Assembly (NCBI RefSeq): GCF_963855985.1
Contig: NC_087106.1
Location: 9,903,001 to 9,967,000 of the forward strand
Direction of reading: 5' to 3'
Length of the DNA stretch: 64,000 nt
Source: Ostrinia nubilalis
Taxonomy: Eukaryota; Arthropoda; Insecta; Lepidoptera; Crambidae
This document shows, in pieces, positions 20,753 through 30,867 of this stretch (its first letter is position 1; every line of letters begins with the position of its first letter). Position numbers and translations under genes: made by a program. The notes below the pieces were generated by a model. That model saw nothing but the letters and a program-made list of their open reading frames with translations. It did not search any database and was not told where the DNA came from.

Positions 20753-21681
20753 TGTTCGCATGACTTTCGTATTCCGTTAGTTAACCAACCTTTTTTAACT
20801 TTGTCTTTTATTTTTATAATTTTTAATGGTATGTGTTCATTTAGACCAACCTTTATTTTTTCTAGAAAAGTATTATAGTTTTCATTTACACTCATATTTT
20901 CATTTAGAACAGTGTCCCAGTTGACATTTTTTACATAATTTTTAAAGGATTCTATTTTATTTTGATTGAAAAGTCTTTTTTTTGTATATAATATTTGTTT
21001 TTTGTTTAAATCTTTAACGGACTTTAACTTTAGGTTAGTTGCTTTATGATCTGATAAACCATAATCAGTGACATAACATTTTTGAACTCGAGGTACATCA
21101 TTGGTAAAAATTAAATCGATACACGTGGCTGTTTTATTTGTTACTCTGGTAGCCTCTTGTACTAATTGAGTTAAATTATACGAACGCATAAGATTTAAAA
21201 GTTTTGTTGAGTGCCTATTTAATTCTTCGACATTTATATTGAAATCTCCTCCTATAATTACTCGTTTATTATCATATTTTAATAGAATTCTGTCTAGTAC
21301 TTTGGTCAATTGTTCATAGAAAAGATCTAGATGACGGTCTGCTCTATAAATGCCAACTAAAACAATATTTAATTTTGGTATTTCTATAGCACAAAATTCA
21401 ACAACATATTCCACAGAAAATCCAACAAGGTCTGTCTTTTCTACATAATCAATAAAATTCCTGAGCATAATACAGACACCTCCACCGACATGCTCTTTCC
21501 TACAAAATATGGAAGCTATTTTATAATTTGGTATCACTATAGTATCACAAAAATCCCTATTCTTCCACACTTCTGACAATACTAATATATCAATGTTTTC
21601 ATATTCTAAAAGTTGTTCTAACAAATCTAATTTATTTCCTACACTCTGGATGTTTTGGAAGGTTATTTTTATGCTATTCAC
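20695..21681 (-). CDS. CR1-group LINE APE-type endonuclease (5' part of ORF2)
   Basis: Exonuclease-endonuclease-phosphatase domain that nicks target DNA for target-primed reverse transcription. Motifs in order: TFQNIQSVGNKLDLL (N-x-x-S), DILVLSEVW (catalytic Glu), GGGVCIMLR, VLVGIYRAD, RVIIGGDFNI (G-D-F-N), TCIDLIFTN and YGLSDHKAT (S-D-H, catalytic His). The frame begins with a GTG at 21681, and ORF1's stop lies at 21674-21676, so translation probably uses overlap or reinitiation. The last residues, nine Phe and LCDRRNIKEF, are an artefact of a poly(T) insertion (20714-20757); the natural continuation is the RT frame. Confidence 0.88.
20714..20757 (+). mobile_element. Poly(A) micro-insertion with 6-bp target duplication
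   Basis: On the + strand ATGTTC (20708-20713) is followed by CTCCTATCACAT, 26 A residues and a second ATGTTC (20752-20757). This fits an extremely 5'-truncated retrotransposed transcript: 12 nt of body, a poly(A) tail and a target-site duplication. The 44-bp net gain is 2 modulo 3 and explains exactly the frame change between the endonuclease and RT parts. Confidence 0.8.
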
Positions 21682-22420
21682 GAAAGGGCTTCTGCAGTGG
21701 TACTCCTCTTGGTTTAAGTCTTTCCTCGTCCCTTAGCTGTAAGTCTTCTTCCAGTAGAATTCCAGGAGATCGATCATAAGTCAGGTAACTTTCATCATGG
21801 TATTCTTCAATCCAATCCATTAGTTCAGCGATATCATGAGATATAGTTTGTATTCCGTAGTCGTTTATTTGACCAGTGTGTGTATTAAACATGGTATGGT
21901 TATATTCAAGGTTCAAGTTGGAGTCTACTAAGTATGCGTATTCATGTGTTGCGTTGTCCAGGTGGAGAAGGTGGTTGAACATTTCTATTCTTCTGTTGTA
22001 TAGGTCCGAAAAACTGTAGCATTTAAACGTTGGCATACATATGATGATATTTGTGTGTGTTATATTTATCAATTTCTCTCTAATATAGGTGATTAGTTCA
22101 AAGTAGTTTGTTGTTGATTCAAAATCTTCTTTGCCAATAAATATTATGCAATAATCTCTCATGGAAAAGTTAGCAACTTTTTTCTCTATGTCCTGTAGAA
22201 GTGGTTTTATTCCACAATTAGTCTTCAGGTAGTGACATACAGCATAGCTTAAGGGCATGTTGTTTTGGACGATGTTTCGAGTCTTATTAAGTTTAGAGGT
22301 ACTAAGTAGGCAGATTTTGTTTTTATCTGTTTTCTCCTTGGGTTTTGGGTTTTCAGACATAGCAAGATGATTAGTAGTAGGTGGGTTTCTGTCAATATTT
22401 GCAGTCAGCGTTGTGGACAT
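21674..22420 (-). CDS. LINE ORF1, esterase-like (SGNH-type) protein
   Basis: First ORF of the same LINE, 248 residues from the ATG at 22418-22420, overlapping the endonuclease frame by 8 bp. Lys-rich N-terminus, then an alpha/beta-like region: ANFSMRDYCIIFIGKEDF resembles the block preceding the Gly-x-Asn-Asp motif of SGNH hydrolases; THTNIIICMPTF is a hydrophobic strand; DYGIQTISHDIAELM resembles the C-terminal block. CR1 and related LINEs commonly carry an esterase in ORF1 (family knowledge). The catalytic residues are not clear, so activity is doubtful. The frame stays open upstream for about 55 codons without an ATG. Confidence 0.65.
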   Translation of the reverse strand: MSTTLTANIDRNPPTTNHLAMSENPKPKEKTDKNKICLLSTSKLNKTRNIVQNNMPLSYAVCHYLKTNCGIKPLLQDIEKKVANFSMRDYCIIFIGKEDFESTTNYFELITYIREKLINITHTNIIICMPTFKCYSFSDLYNRRIEMFNHLLHLDNATHEYAYLVDSNLNLEYNHTMFNTHTGQINDYGIQTISHDIAELMDWIEEYHDESYLTYDRSPGILLEEDLQLRDEERLKPRGVPLQKPFRE

Positions 22421-22996
22421 GTTAGGGATAGTGTTATTATCTTTTTGGGAAATCTGGGATCTTATTTCCTTTGCTGAATGTGTTTTCTTGCTGTTTTGTT
22501 TTGATTTGATTGAAGAATTTTTGCTTGGAGATTTACATATTTGTGTAGGATTATTGATTTTCTGTTCGTTATATTTGTGTAGGATATTTGTGTAGGATTA
22601 TTGATTTTCTGTATGTTATATACTATGTACGTATGTATTGTGCACCCAGGTAGCGAGATGATTCGGCAAAACGCTTTGACATTTCAAAGGCAACCCTGCT
22701 AAATGATTTAGAAATGTGAGATCTTTCTCAATCTTAATAAATGTCTCTCACAATCATTCTGCCATCTGAGAGTGGTGTCAAAAAAGAACTGGAAGAACAG
22801 TTTAAGTAAGGTGATGGATTGTCAAGTTTGTCACTTGCTGATGAAGACTTTAAAGACTTTTCTGTGAGATAAACTTAAATTTTAGGTTTCATTGGTTACG
22901 TTAGATATCTAACGGATGAAAATCACTGGTATGAGCAATCTTTATCTTGTGAATAGTGTTATACTTACCTATGTCAAATTTAAAATATTGTCAAGC

Positions 22997-23264
22997 ACCG
23001 GTAAAATTGGCTCTTCCCGCGACCTTCACCAGATCGTCGGTCCACCTAGTAGGAGGCCTGCCCACGCTACGTCTTCCAGCCCGTGGTCGCCACTCGAGAA
23101 CTTTTCTGCCCCAGCGGCCATCGTCTCTACGAGCTATGTGCCCCGCCCACTGGCACTTGATTTTAGCGCAGGACCGTGCATTGTGGAAAACCTTGGAGGA
23201 GGCCTTTGTCCAGCAGTGGACGTCATTTGGCTGAAACGAACGAACGAAAGAACCGGTAAAATTG
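22997..23264. mobile_element. RTE tail with internal inversion and 13-bp target duplication
   Basis: ACCGGTAAAATTG occurs at 22997-23009 and 23252-23264. Between them the left part (about 23010-23165) reads on the minus strand as CQWAGHIARRDDG through RRSVGRPPTRWTDDLVKVAG, and the right part (about 23166-23251) reads on the plus strand as AQDRALWKTLEEAFVQQWTS followed by FG, a stop and a CGAA tail. These are consecutive pieces of one RTE C-terminus in opposite orientation, the outcome expected from twin priming. Confidence 0.85.
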
Positions 23265-23550
23265 ACCCTTGCTATAATAATTATAAGTAAATTAATTATT
23301 AGCCATCTATAGTATTCCAAATAACCTCTATCGTTAATAAGAAAGGGACTTCGGTTTTCATTATGTTGCACATAGGATCAACAAACTAAATTAAAAATTT
23401 AATTTCCCCAACAACAACTTTTATCACTCTCAGACGATCTCATATTTTATTATTTCGTCTCAGACCAAATACCACTACGTCATTCAGCAGACACCAGAAG
23501 TTTCGTTAATCAAAAGTTCGTAGAATACACAAAGTCATATCATCTATATA

Positions 23551-24653
23551 CAGTGTGAGTCACGTTAAAGTGTACATATGAAAATAGATGAAACTAGACC
23601 TATTTTTATCGACAAAAAAGAGGTCAAAAAATTTTTGAGATTTTTTTTAAATTTTTTATAGAATATTTTTTCTTCCAATTACTTATTGTAAAGAAAACGT
23701 AATAACTTTTAAACTAAGCGGTATATCCTGATAAAATAAAAACAGTAATAATGCTAAATAGCAGGCAATACTAAAAAAATACATAAAATTCATAAAAAAG
23801 GCCAAAAAATAATAAAAAATGATACTTTTTGAAAAAAATCTGCTTTTAAATTCGTGTTTTTTTGGTTATTTGATAAATTTCTCCAAAAAATGCCCCTATA
23901 ACCGATGGTTTTTATTACTTTGTATTATTCTCTATCGTATTACCTTCGTAAAACCAAAAATCGCATGTCTCTATCCCTATCACAACGTTTGCAATGATCG
24001 TTTGAACTAAGCCTCTCCGGGCGCGCCATTCAACGCTTCGTTAACAACGAAACTGAAAATGGCTCTAGATTTGTTATTTTGATAAAGACAAGTTAGATTT
24101 CAAATAAAAACAAAAGATTTCGAAGTAAAATAAGCATTTTAGTTAAAATTAAAATTGTCTCTAACTGTAGCGGAGAATAATGTTGTGGCAGGCCTTTGTT
24201 CAAACGATCATAGCAAATGTTGTGATAGGGATAGAGACATGCGATTTTTGGTTTTACAAAGATAATACGATAGAAAATAATACAAAGTAATAAAAATCAC
24301 CTGTTATAGGGGCAATTTTTGGAGAAATTTATCAAATAACCAAAAAAACACGAATTTTAAAGCAGATTTTTTTTAAAACTATCATTTTTGATTATTTGTT
24401 GGCCTTTTTTGTGTATTTTGTGTATTTTTTTAGTATCGCCTATTATTTAGCATTATTACTGTTTTTATTTTATAAGGATATACCGCTTAGTTTAAAAGTT
24501 ATTACGTTTTCTTTACAATAAGTAATTGGAAGCAAAAAAAATCTATAAAAAATTTAAAAAAAATCTCAAAAATTTTTTGACCTCTTTTTTGTCGATAAAA
24601 ATAGGTCTAGTTTCATCTATTTACATATGTACACTTTAACGTGACTCACACTG
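23551..24653. mobile_element. 1.1-kb foldback element with ~450-bp arms
   Basis: Left end CAGTGTGAGTCACGTTAAAG and right end CTTTAACGTGACTCACACTG continue as matching arms for about 450 bp each, leaving a central loop near 24020-24190. TATATA stands on both sides, consistent with a TA duplication as in Tc1/mariner-type elements. No intact transposase is visible. A transcript would form a long hairpin. Confidence 0.9.
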
Positions 24654-24846
24654 TATATAAAAGGAAGTCGTGTTAGTTACTCCACTTATAACTCAAGAAC
24701 AGCTGAACCGATTTAGCTGAAAATTGTCAGGGAGGTAGTTTAGAGCCAGGAGAAGGACATAGGATACTTTTTATCCCGTTCGAAATTAAAAAAAAGTCTG
24801 CTTATTTATTGCCATTAAGGCGGAACAAAGTTCGCCGGGTCAGCTA
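24654..24846 (+). mobile_element. Helitron-like repeat
   Basis: TATATAAAAGGAAGTCGTGT, CTGAACCGATTTAGCTGAAA, GACATAGGATACTTTTTATC and a GCCGGGTCAGCTAGTT end are typical of abundant lepidopteran non-autonomous Helitrons. It abuts the foldback element. Confidence 0.65.
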
Positions 24847-24868
24847 GTTTATTATAGTTGTATTTTAT

Positions 24869-25105
24869 GGTCAACTAGCTATTGCCCACGGCTTCACCCG
24901 CGTAAATTTAGTGTCACAGATCGGCATAAATTAGAACCTATAATTTAATCTGGATTACAAACAATAATACTGTAAAGTTTCAACAAAATCCGTTCAGTAG
25001 TTTTTGCGTGAAAGAGTAACAAACATCCAGACATCCATACATCCAGACATTTAGACATCCAGACATCCAGACATCCAAACTTTCGCATTTATAATAAGTA
25101 GGATG
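24869..25105 (-). mobile_element. Helitron-like repeat with ACATCCAG microsatellite
   Basis: CTAGCTATTGCCCACGGCTT at one end, AAAATCCGTTCAGTAGTTTT and a CTTTCGCATTTATAATAAGT end at the other: the reverse orientation of the common repeat. An ACATCCAG octamer repeat fills 25024-25080. Confidence 0.65.
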
Positions 25106-25209
25106 ATAGGATATTAGTAGGAAGTAGGACTACAACAAACGTAGACTGGACTGACGTCATAGTCTAGTAGGCTACAGATTTTTAAATGAACGTGTGTCAT
25201 CTTATCGCA

Positions 25210-25275
25210 ATTCTTCATCATTATTTCAACCATAGGACGTTCATTGCTGAACATACATAGATCTCCCTCAATGAT
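25210..25275 (-). mobile_element. RTE LINE 3' tail, short
   Basis: TTCAACCATAGGACGTTCAT and GCTGAACATA match the minus-strand tail of the ATG-repeat RTE subfamily. Confidence 0.65.
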
Positions 25276-25725
25276 TTTCAGATTTACTGTTTGTTAGTGT
25301 GTTCACAAAACTGTTTAAAAATTAATTTAAACAGGTTTTAACGCGATACGCGGATAGGTAACATTGAAATATTACCTGTAATTGCCTGAAGTTTAAAGTA
25401 ATCAATTATGCAACGCGAAACCTATTTAAAGTTGAAGAAGGTTATCGTAATTCTCCGATCACCAATAAAACAACCATTCTGATAATGCAGTAAGCAATAA
25501 ATCTTTAATCTCTAAGCCTCTAAATAATGTTTATTCCACAAAATAAACTGTAACACCGCAATTAATTATCATTCCAACGTAACCTGATATTCCTTTGATA
25601 TTCACACAAAGCAGATCGCCTCTGGCCGGTCTGAGACCCTTTCGGCTTAATTTATAAATTACAAGATTATTATACATTTTAAGACTAGTGATGTTAATAT
25701 AATAGTCGAATACGATAAAAACTAA

Positions 25726-25863
25726 CGCCCGTTTCACAAACATTACTATGAGGTCTCACCGTGCGCGTGGACCCACAGGATGACACACGAACCAATCACA
25801 TAGCTGTATTCAACGCTGTGCGGTCCATTTGCTGCTTCACTTAAGCATTTGTGAATACGGATG
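25726..25863 (-). mobile_element. CGCCCG MITE copy b
   Basis: Reverse-oriented copy (CATTACTATGAGGTCTCACC at left, GCTGCTTCACTTAAGCATTT at right) with TAA on both sides (25723-25725, 25864-25866). A SINE 3' body follows at about 25950-26005. Confidence 0.85.
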
Positions 25864-26740
25864 TAAGGGACAAGTTTTTAGGTTATTTCATAGATAACAT
25901 ACAAACCTCTAATTGATCATACTACCTAGCTGAAGGATGTCTTACTTAGTTTGAGACTAGAAGCGTAGTGAAAAATGTCCAGGGATATTTATTTATTTAA
26001 TTATTATTTTTTATTTTATGGTGATGTAAATAAGCACAAGACATAATAATATTATTTTTATTGAAGTTTATTATCAAAACACGCTTAATATTTAATGCGA
26101 TTATCGAAATGTTTATTTAAGTAAAGCAGATTACATTTGATGTTTGTGAAAATACTACTTTGTTTACAGTATAGTGTATTTCTTTACTCAAAATAATTTT
26201 ATTCATTGAAAGTAGACTCAAACTAAATATTCGTAAAGATAGGTACCTATCTACTTATTATTAGTTACATCACTATTGTAGGTAAAGTGAATTATTTAGC
26301 CAGACAAAGAATCTAGTGATAGCATCTTTCTTTGGCTCTTGTAACTGGGATTTTTAAGGTAAGGGCACGATCTCTATCTTACTGTAAAATTCTTAATTTT
26401 ATTCCGTAACTTTTCCATGGGTGGTGCATTCACACTAAAGTTATTTTTAATATACTTACATGACTTTTATTTATTTGCTAAATTGTGGCCGTTTGTATAT
26501 AAATAAACAGTAATCTTCCTTCGACATAAGAAACGCGTTAAACTCCATTTAAGAATAAGAAACTTTAGCATTTAAAACATACTCGTAGATAGGTATTATT
26601 TATCATATTATATGTCCAATTGTCCATCAGACAAAATATTATATAATTATCTTTTCCCTGCCGAGTGATTCTAACATTGATCTATGTATGAAACATAAAG
26701 CTTATACTTCTTTTAATTAACTGAATTCCAGTTTATATGG

Positions 26741-27017
26741 TTATAAAGAAAATCTCTACTAATAAAGTGGTCGTAATCACTTGGTAGTGGATAGTAGATA
26801 TGAGTTTATTGCCAAAATTAAATAAAAACAAAAACGTCAATTAAAAAAAGTAGCTTACTTAGGGTCAAACGGGCGAACTTGTATTCTTAAAATGACCTCA
26901 CCTATACACCCACGAAGTTTGTCTAACCTTCCACCAAACACTCTGTATAGTTATAAAGAAAATCTCTACTAATAAAGTGGCCGTAATCGCTTGGTAGTAA
27001 ATATGGGTTGTTGCCAT
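26741..27017. repeat. Direct repeat pair
   Basis: TTATAAAGAAAATCTCTACT and the following bases through AATAAAGTGG, CGTAATC and CTTGGTAGT occur at 26741-26795 and again at 26949-26999. Short dispersed or locally duplicated sequence of unknown type. Confidence 0.7.
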
Positions 27018-27204
27018 AACTTCGTGTAATATCGTGTAACAAGACACCGAGTTAATGAGAGAGACCTCAGTAGCACAGATGTTGGAAAACATGTTAGGAA
27101 TAGATTTTTAAAGAACTATAAAAGATAAGTTATTAAATACTTTATTTGACACAGGTTTAGGTTATTAAGTACCTGTTTCTGTTCTACAGAATATGCTCTA
27201 TCTC

Positions 27205-27540
27205 TTAGAAAGAACTTGATATCAAATAGCGTCTTTCTTCAATCGTCAAAAGTCGTATACTCACTTTCTTTGGCCATATTACATGTGGAGATGTTGCTTC
27301 TGTTGAACGACTTGTAGTGCTGGGGAAGATTGAGGGGTTAGGTCGCCCATGCGCTAAACTGACCAGGTCAAAATCGCACTCAATGGTCCACTCCACGAGT
27401 GCACAAGAAGGGCTGCAGTGCGGGAGGAATGGTGACAGATTGTGAGGCTTGCCACCGGACCTGGTGTGACGACCACGACCAGAGACGGCAAGAGTGTAGC
27501 GGCGAAGAAGAAGAATGAGGAGATAGAAAGAAACATAATG
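27205..27540 (+). pseudogene. Degenerate RTE reverse transcriptase C-terminus
   Basis: In shifting plus-strand frames one reads FFGHIT, VERLVVLGKIEG, GRPCA, then a run resembling the RTE C-terminal tail, ending AARV and a GAAGAAGAAGAATGAGGAG repeat. Multiple frameshifts and stops. Related in layout to the copy at 59212-59811. Confidence 0.65.
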
Positions 27541-27860
27541 TTGTACACTTTAATTTCGGTTGAATAAAGTCAATATGCTACTTATATTGCGGGAGAAGCG
27601 CATTTTGATAGCACAGAAAAATCCGAACTATTCCCACCTCTCGTTTCCATCGCTGTAACTCCTCTCTAGCTAATATCTACAACCTACAACACTACAACCG
27701 GTGGAGGCCAAGTTTGTCCCTAGGGAATATTTATACAGTCATTGGACCCGTAATTAAATTAAGCAGAAGGACGTAAGAGATTCTTAGAACTTATAAGTGT
27801 TTGATGTTAAGGAACGACTTCTTTCCAGTGTAAATGTCAATTGAATAGTGAGCAAATTTT

Positions 27861-27965
27861 CAATTTGTAAGATTCCGAATTCTCAATTTGTAAGATTCTG
27901 AATTCTCCATTTGTAAGAATCCGAATTCTCAATTTGTAAGATTCCGAATTTTCAATTTGTGAGAT
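27861..27965. repeat. 23-bp tandem repeat
   Basis: Four and a half copies of CAATTTGTAAGATTCCGAAT followed by TCT, starting at 27861, 27884, 27907, 27930 and 27953, with one or two changes per unit. Confidence 0.92.
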
Positions 27966-28785
27966 ATTGTGCGCGATTTTGGATTTGAATCATAATTTAG
28001 AGATGGGACTGACACTTCCATATATTTTTAACTCTGAGATGATAGCTGCTAACCAAACACTTAAATGCGAAGTTTGCTCTACGTTTTAAGTATAATTTAC
28101 AGTGGCTCAGCGGCGTTTTATTAAGGCACAAGCTTACTGCAGAAACTCGTTATGAAGTTTTTAAGTAGTTATCTGATTAAATAACCTCGAATAATATTTA
28201 TTTACGTGACCTTAGTGAAACTGCGCAATGAAACAAATGACGCAATGAGTGTAGTGAAAACATAATACAGGATGTCCCAAAATTAGCACGTCATACGTAC
28301 ACCAAAGATGGGCCTAAGACTCATCGAACAATAAAAATACTCTAAGGTTGGGCATATCTCAAAAGTCATGAAACCTTTCTATGGAAATATAAACTTAATT
28401 GGTAATTTATGTGTTGCTTAGAAAAAGGTTCGAGGCCATTTTTTTGCCTTATTATTTTACTCCAGAATGTTATGGAACGAGGTGGTTTCATCAAAGAGTT
28501 TATTCCATAAACAACGTGCATCGAAGCATAGACAAACATGTTTATGCTAACGCATGTATTTCACAACCGTTACTCGAATAAGTGAATCTGGGATGATCTA
28601 AAGTTTTCAATGCATAAAAATTTTATAGAGTCAATTTTAAACTCAGTTCCGTTTAACTTGACCAAAGAATAAAAGTAATAAAGTACGTGAGTGGTAGAAC
28701 GCGCGAGAGTTTAAGATTCTTATCCTTGTGGGTATATTGGAAAAGATTTAAACTTGAGCAGATATAAAGCTAATACATAACATTT

Positions 28786-29110
28786 CCATGAACCTAGCAG
28801 TCAGTGAGAGCCAAAGCACACGATTTGGCCACGAACCTAGCAGTCAGTGGGAGCCAAAGCACACGATTTAGCCACGAACCTAGCAGTCAGTGGGAGCCAA
28901 AGTACACGATTTGTTTTGTGTCAGTAATGCATGTGAATTATTAATTTATTCATTGATTTATTAATCACTTATATTATTGTATGCCAACCAGGCGAAACAT
29001 AGTGAGACTATCACAATGTAATATTTTTATCTGTAAACACCTATGTTTCACAATAAATAATTTTGAATTTGAAATTTGAATTTGATTTCGCCACAAACCT
29101 AGCAGTCAGT
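28786..29110. repeat. 43-bp tandem repeat interrupted by a LINE tail
   Basis: The unit CGAACCTAGCAGTCAGTG then GAGCCAAAGCACACGATTT occurs three times (28786-28914). A LINE 3' tail (about 28921-29088, ending TTTGAATTTGAAATTTGAAT) interrupts, and a fourth unit follows at 29091. The end of the unit equals the tip of the GC-rich MITE starting at 29113. Confidence 0.85.
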
Positions 29111-29112
29111 GA

Positions 29113-29234
29113 GAGCCAAAGCACACGATTTCGCGTATAGCGTGGCGCGGCGCTGCACCACTCGTGTGCGCGTCACAGACATTTCTATGGAAGATGGCGC
29201 AGCGACACCGCTCCGGCGTCGTGTGTTTCGGCTC
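29113..29234 (+). mobile_element. GC-rich MITE with GAGCCAAAG tips
   Basis: GAGCCAAAGCACACGATTTC at left and CGTCGTGTGTTTCGGCTC at right, with a GC-rich interior (GTGGCGCGGCGCTGC). Same family as 56743-57100. Confidence 0.7.
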
Positions 29235-29454
29235 ATAAGATGAGACAAATAACGTGTTGCTGACCCCTTTTTAAGGATTTGTGCCGAAACAAATGGATGT
29301 CACATAAAACATTAGTTTTTTCGTCCAATAAACCTCTGAAAAATTGAAATAAAAGAGCATTTCAAGGCATGATATGATATAACATACATTAAACGGTATA
29401 AATGCTCTGTCTGATTTGAAAAGGTGCTTCTGGTACCTACTTATTGATTTATTT

Positions 29455-29535
29455 CGTTAGTCCTTTCAGCCAAACGACGTCCACTGCTGGACAATGGCTC
29501 CCTACAAGGTTTTCCACAACGACCGGTCCTATGCT
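29455..29535 (-). mobile_element. RTE LINE 3' tail
   Basis: CTTTCAGCCAAACGACGTCC, CTGCTGGACAATGG and GGTTTTCCACAACGACCGGT: minus-strand tail of the CGAA-type subfamily. It ends about 150 bp before synaptotagmin exon 3. Confidence 0.75.
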
Positions 29536-29687
29536 ACCCGGAAAAAACTTTTTAATATCAGAGTAAAAAAGGTGAACTTAAATACTTTTCACTCTCACAA
29601 CCTTTGGCTCAAGCAGAAAATTTGAGTAGTAGGTGCATAATGGCAATCGTTGCAGAGAAATAAACCACCTTCTTATCTTTCCACCAG

Positions 29688-29831
29688 GTCCTCCGGCAGA
29701 CCACGCTCCCTATCGTGCCAGACCGCCACCAAACCTTCCAGCGTCAGTTGTCGCACCGCCTTGACCTGCCTTCCATCCAGTTCAGCATCTGCAGCCTGGA
29801 GCGTGCTGACTCTTCCATTGGACTTATTAAG
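29688..29831 (+). CDS. Syt: Synaptotagmin exon 3: linker
   Basis: Acceptor CTTTCCACCAG|; donor AAG|GTTAGT. Exactly 48 codons, phase 0 at both ends. The protein begins VLRQTTLPIVPDRHQTFQRQ, continues LSHRLDLPSIQFSI and ends SSIGLIK. This conserved linker block, with LSHRLDLP and IGLIK just before PELY, is what led me to the Syt alpha/beta assignment (from memory of the family; alignment needed). The exon stands alone in a gap of about 41 kb between exons 2 and 4, and its GC content contrasts clearly with the surrounding intron. Confidence 0.88.
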
Positions 29832-30681
29832 GTTAGTAAAATGTATTTATAATAATTGCATAAATGGTGGGCTTAATGCCAGTGGGCGTTCTCTGCCAGT
29901 TAACCTATGCTCAAGCAGAGACAATAATACTTTTTTGAGTAAATTGGATATTTTGACACCATTAACCCTTTCCAAAACGCGTCTTTAAAAAACTCATTAA
30001 CTCTAAAACCTAATTGATTGTCTAATTAAAAACTGTGATAATAATAGGCTGTACAAGTTTGTAATTTTAAAACAATAAATACTTAGTTATTTCACCAATG
30101 ATTTGAATTAAGGATATTTTTCAGGGATAAAATGAAGTGTTACTTTTAAACTCTCACAATCATCTAAGAATCGCTAATGGACTGTCATTTTGAAAATTTA
30201 AGTTAAAATAATAGGCTTGTTTGTTGTTTTTGACGTAATTCTAACTAATCGTAGTATTATTGCTAAAAAACTTATCTTGTTTATGTGCCGATCGTGCTTA
30301 AAAGTCGTCAAAAATCTTTAAAACAAAAAGTAAGCTTATTTTTGCTATTGCTTCGAGACAAACATTTGATGAGTGCAGAAAAAGCACTGAAAACTTGATG
30401 AAAAATTTAGACCTTACTTTCTATCATAGAAGAAATACAAAGAAAATAATAATTGAATTAATCTATAACGAGGGTGTATGTAATGACAGGATGTAGACAT
30501 TAATACTCATATTAATGAATATTACGTGTTCATATCGAATCTGCTTTTGACATCAATAACAAGGTCACAATACGCACATAACTCTATTTCAATTTAAATA
30601 ACTTTGTGAAACTCACGTAGGCACATATACGTAGGTAGTCCTATCTCATAATAAAGGTTAGTACGGCAATAAGTAGTCTGT

Positions 30682-30828
30682 CGCCCGTATTCACAAACAA
30701 TGCTTGCTTAAGTGAAGCAGCAAATCGAACGCACAGCGTTGAATAGAGCTCTGTGATATTGGTTCGTGTGTCACCCTGTGCGTCCGCGCGCACTGGAGAC
30801 CTCATAATAATGTTTGTGAATACGGACG
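30682..30828 (+). mobile_element. CGCCCG MITE copy c
   Basis: Full-length copy with TGT on both sides (30679-30681 and 30829-30831), a variant of the TWA target. The internal orientation motif GCTTGCTTAAGTGAAGCAGC is intact. Confidence 0.85.
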
Positions 30829-30867
30829 TGTGTGATTTTCCATGTGGATATCGTTAAAGGCGAGTAA

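Larger units (their letters stand above)
18600..22620 (-). mobile_element. Near-complete CR1-group LINE
   Basis: Element-level entry for the three ORFs above. The 3' UTR lies below 18749 and the 5' end near 22540-22620. There the motif TTTGTGTAGGATTATTGATT occurs twice in tandem, suggesting a duplicated 5' UTR/ORF1 start. Both ends are approximate. Apart from the poly(A) micro-insertion, ORF1 and ORF2 show no stops, so the copy is young. It sits about 21 kb downstream of exon 1 in antisense orientation, inside synaptotagmin intron 2. Confidence 0.8.

Noticed and set aside
22916..23290. Plus-strand frames over the RTE scar as genes
   Set aside because: They are shadows or chimeras across the inverted junction of a transposon fragment.
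24991..25085. CRISPR-like array of ACATCCAG units
   Set aside because: Units are 8 bp without spacers, inside a Helitron-like repeat; a simple microsatellite in a eukaryotic genome.
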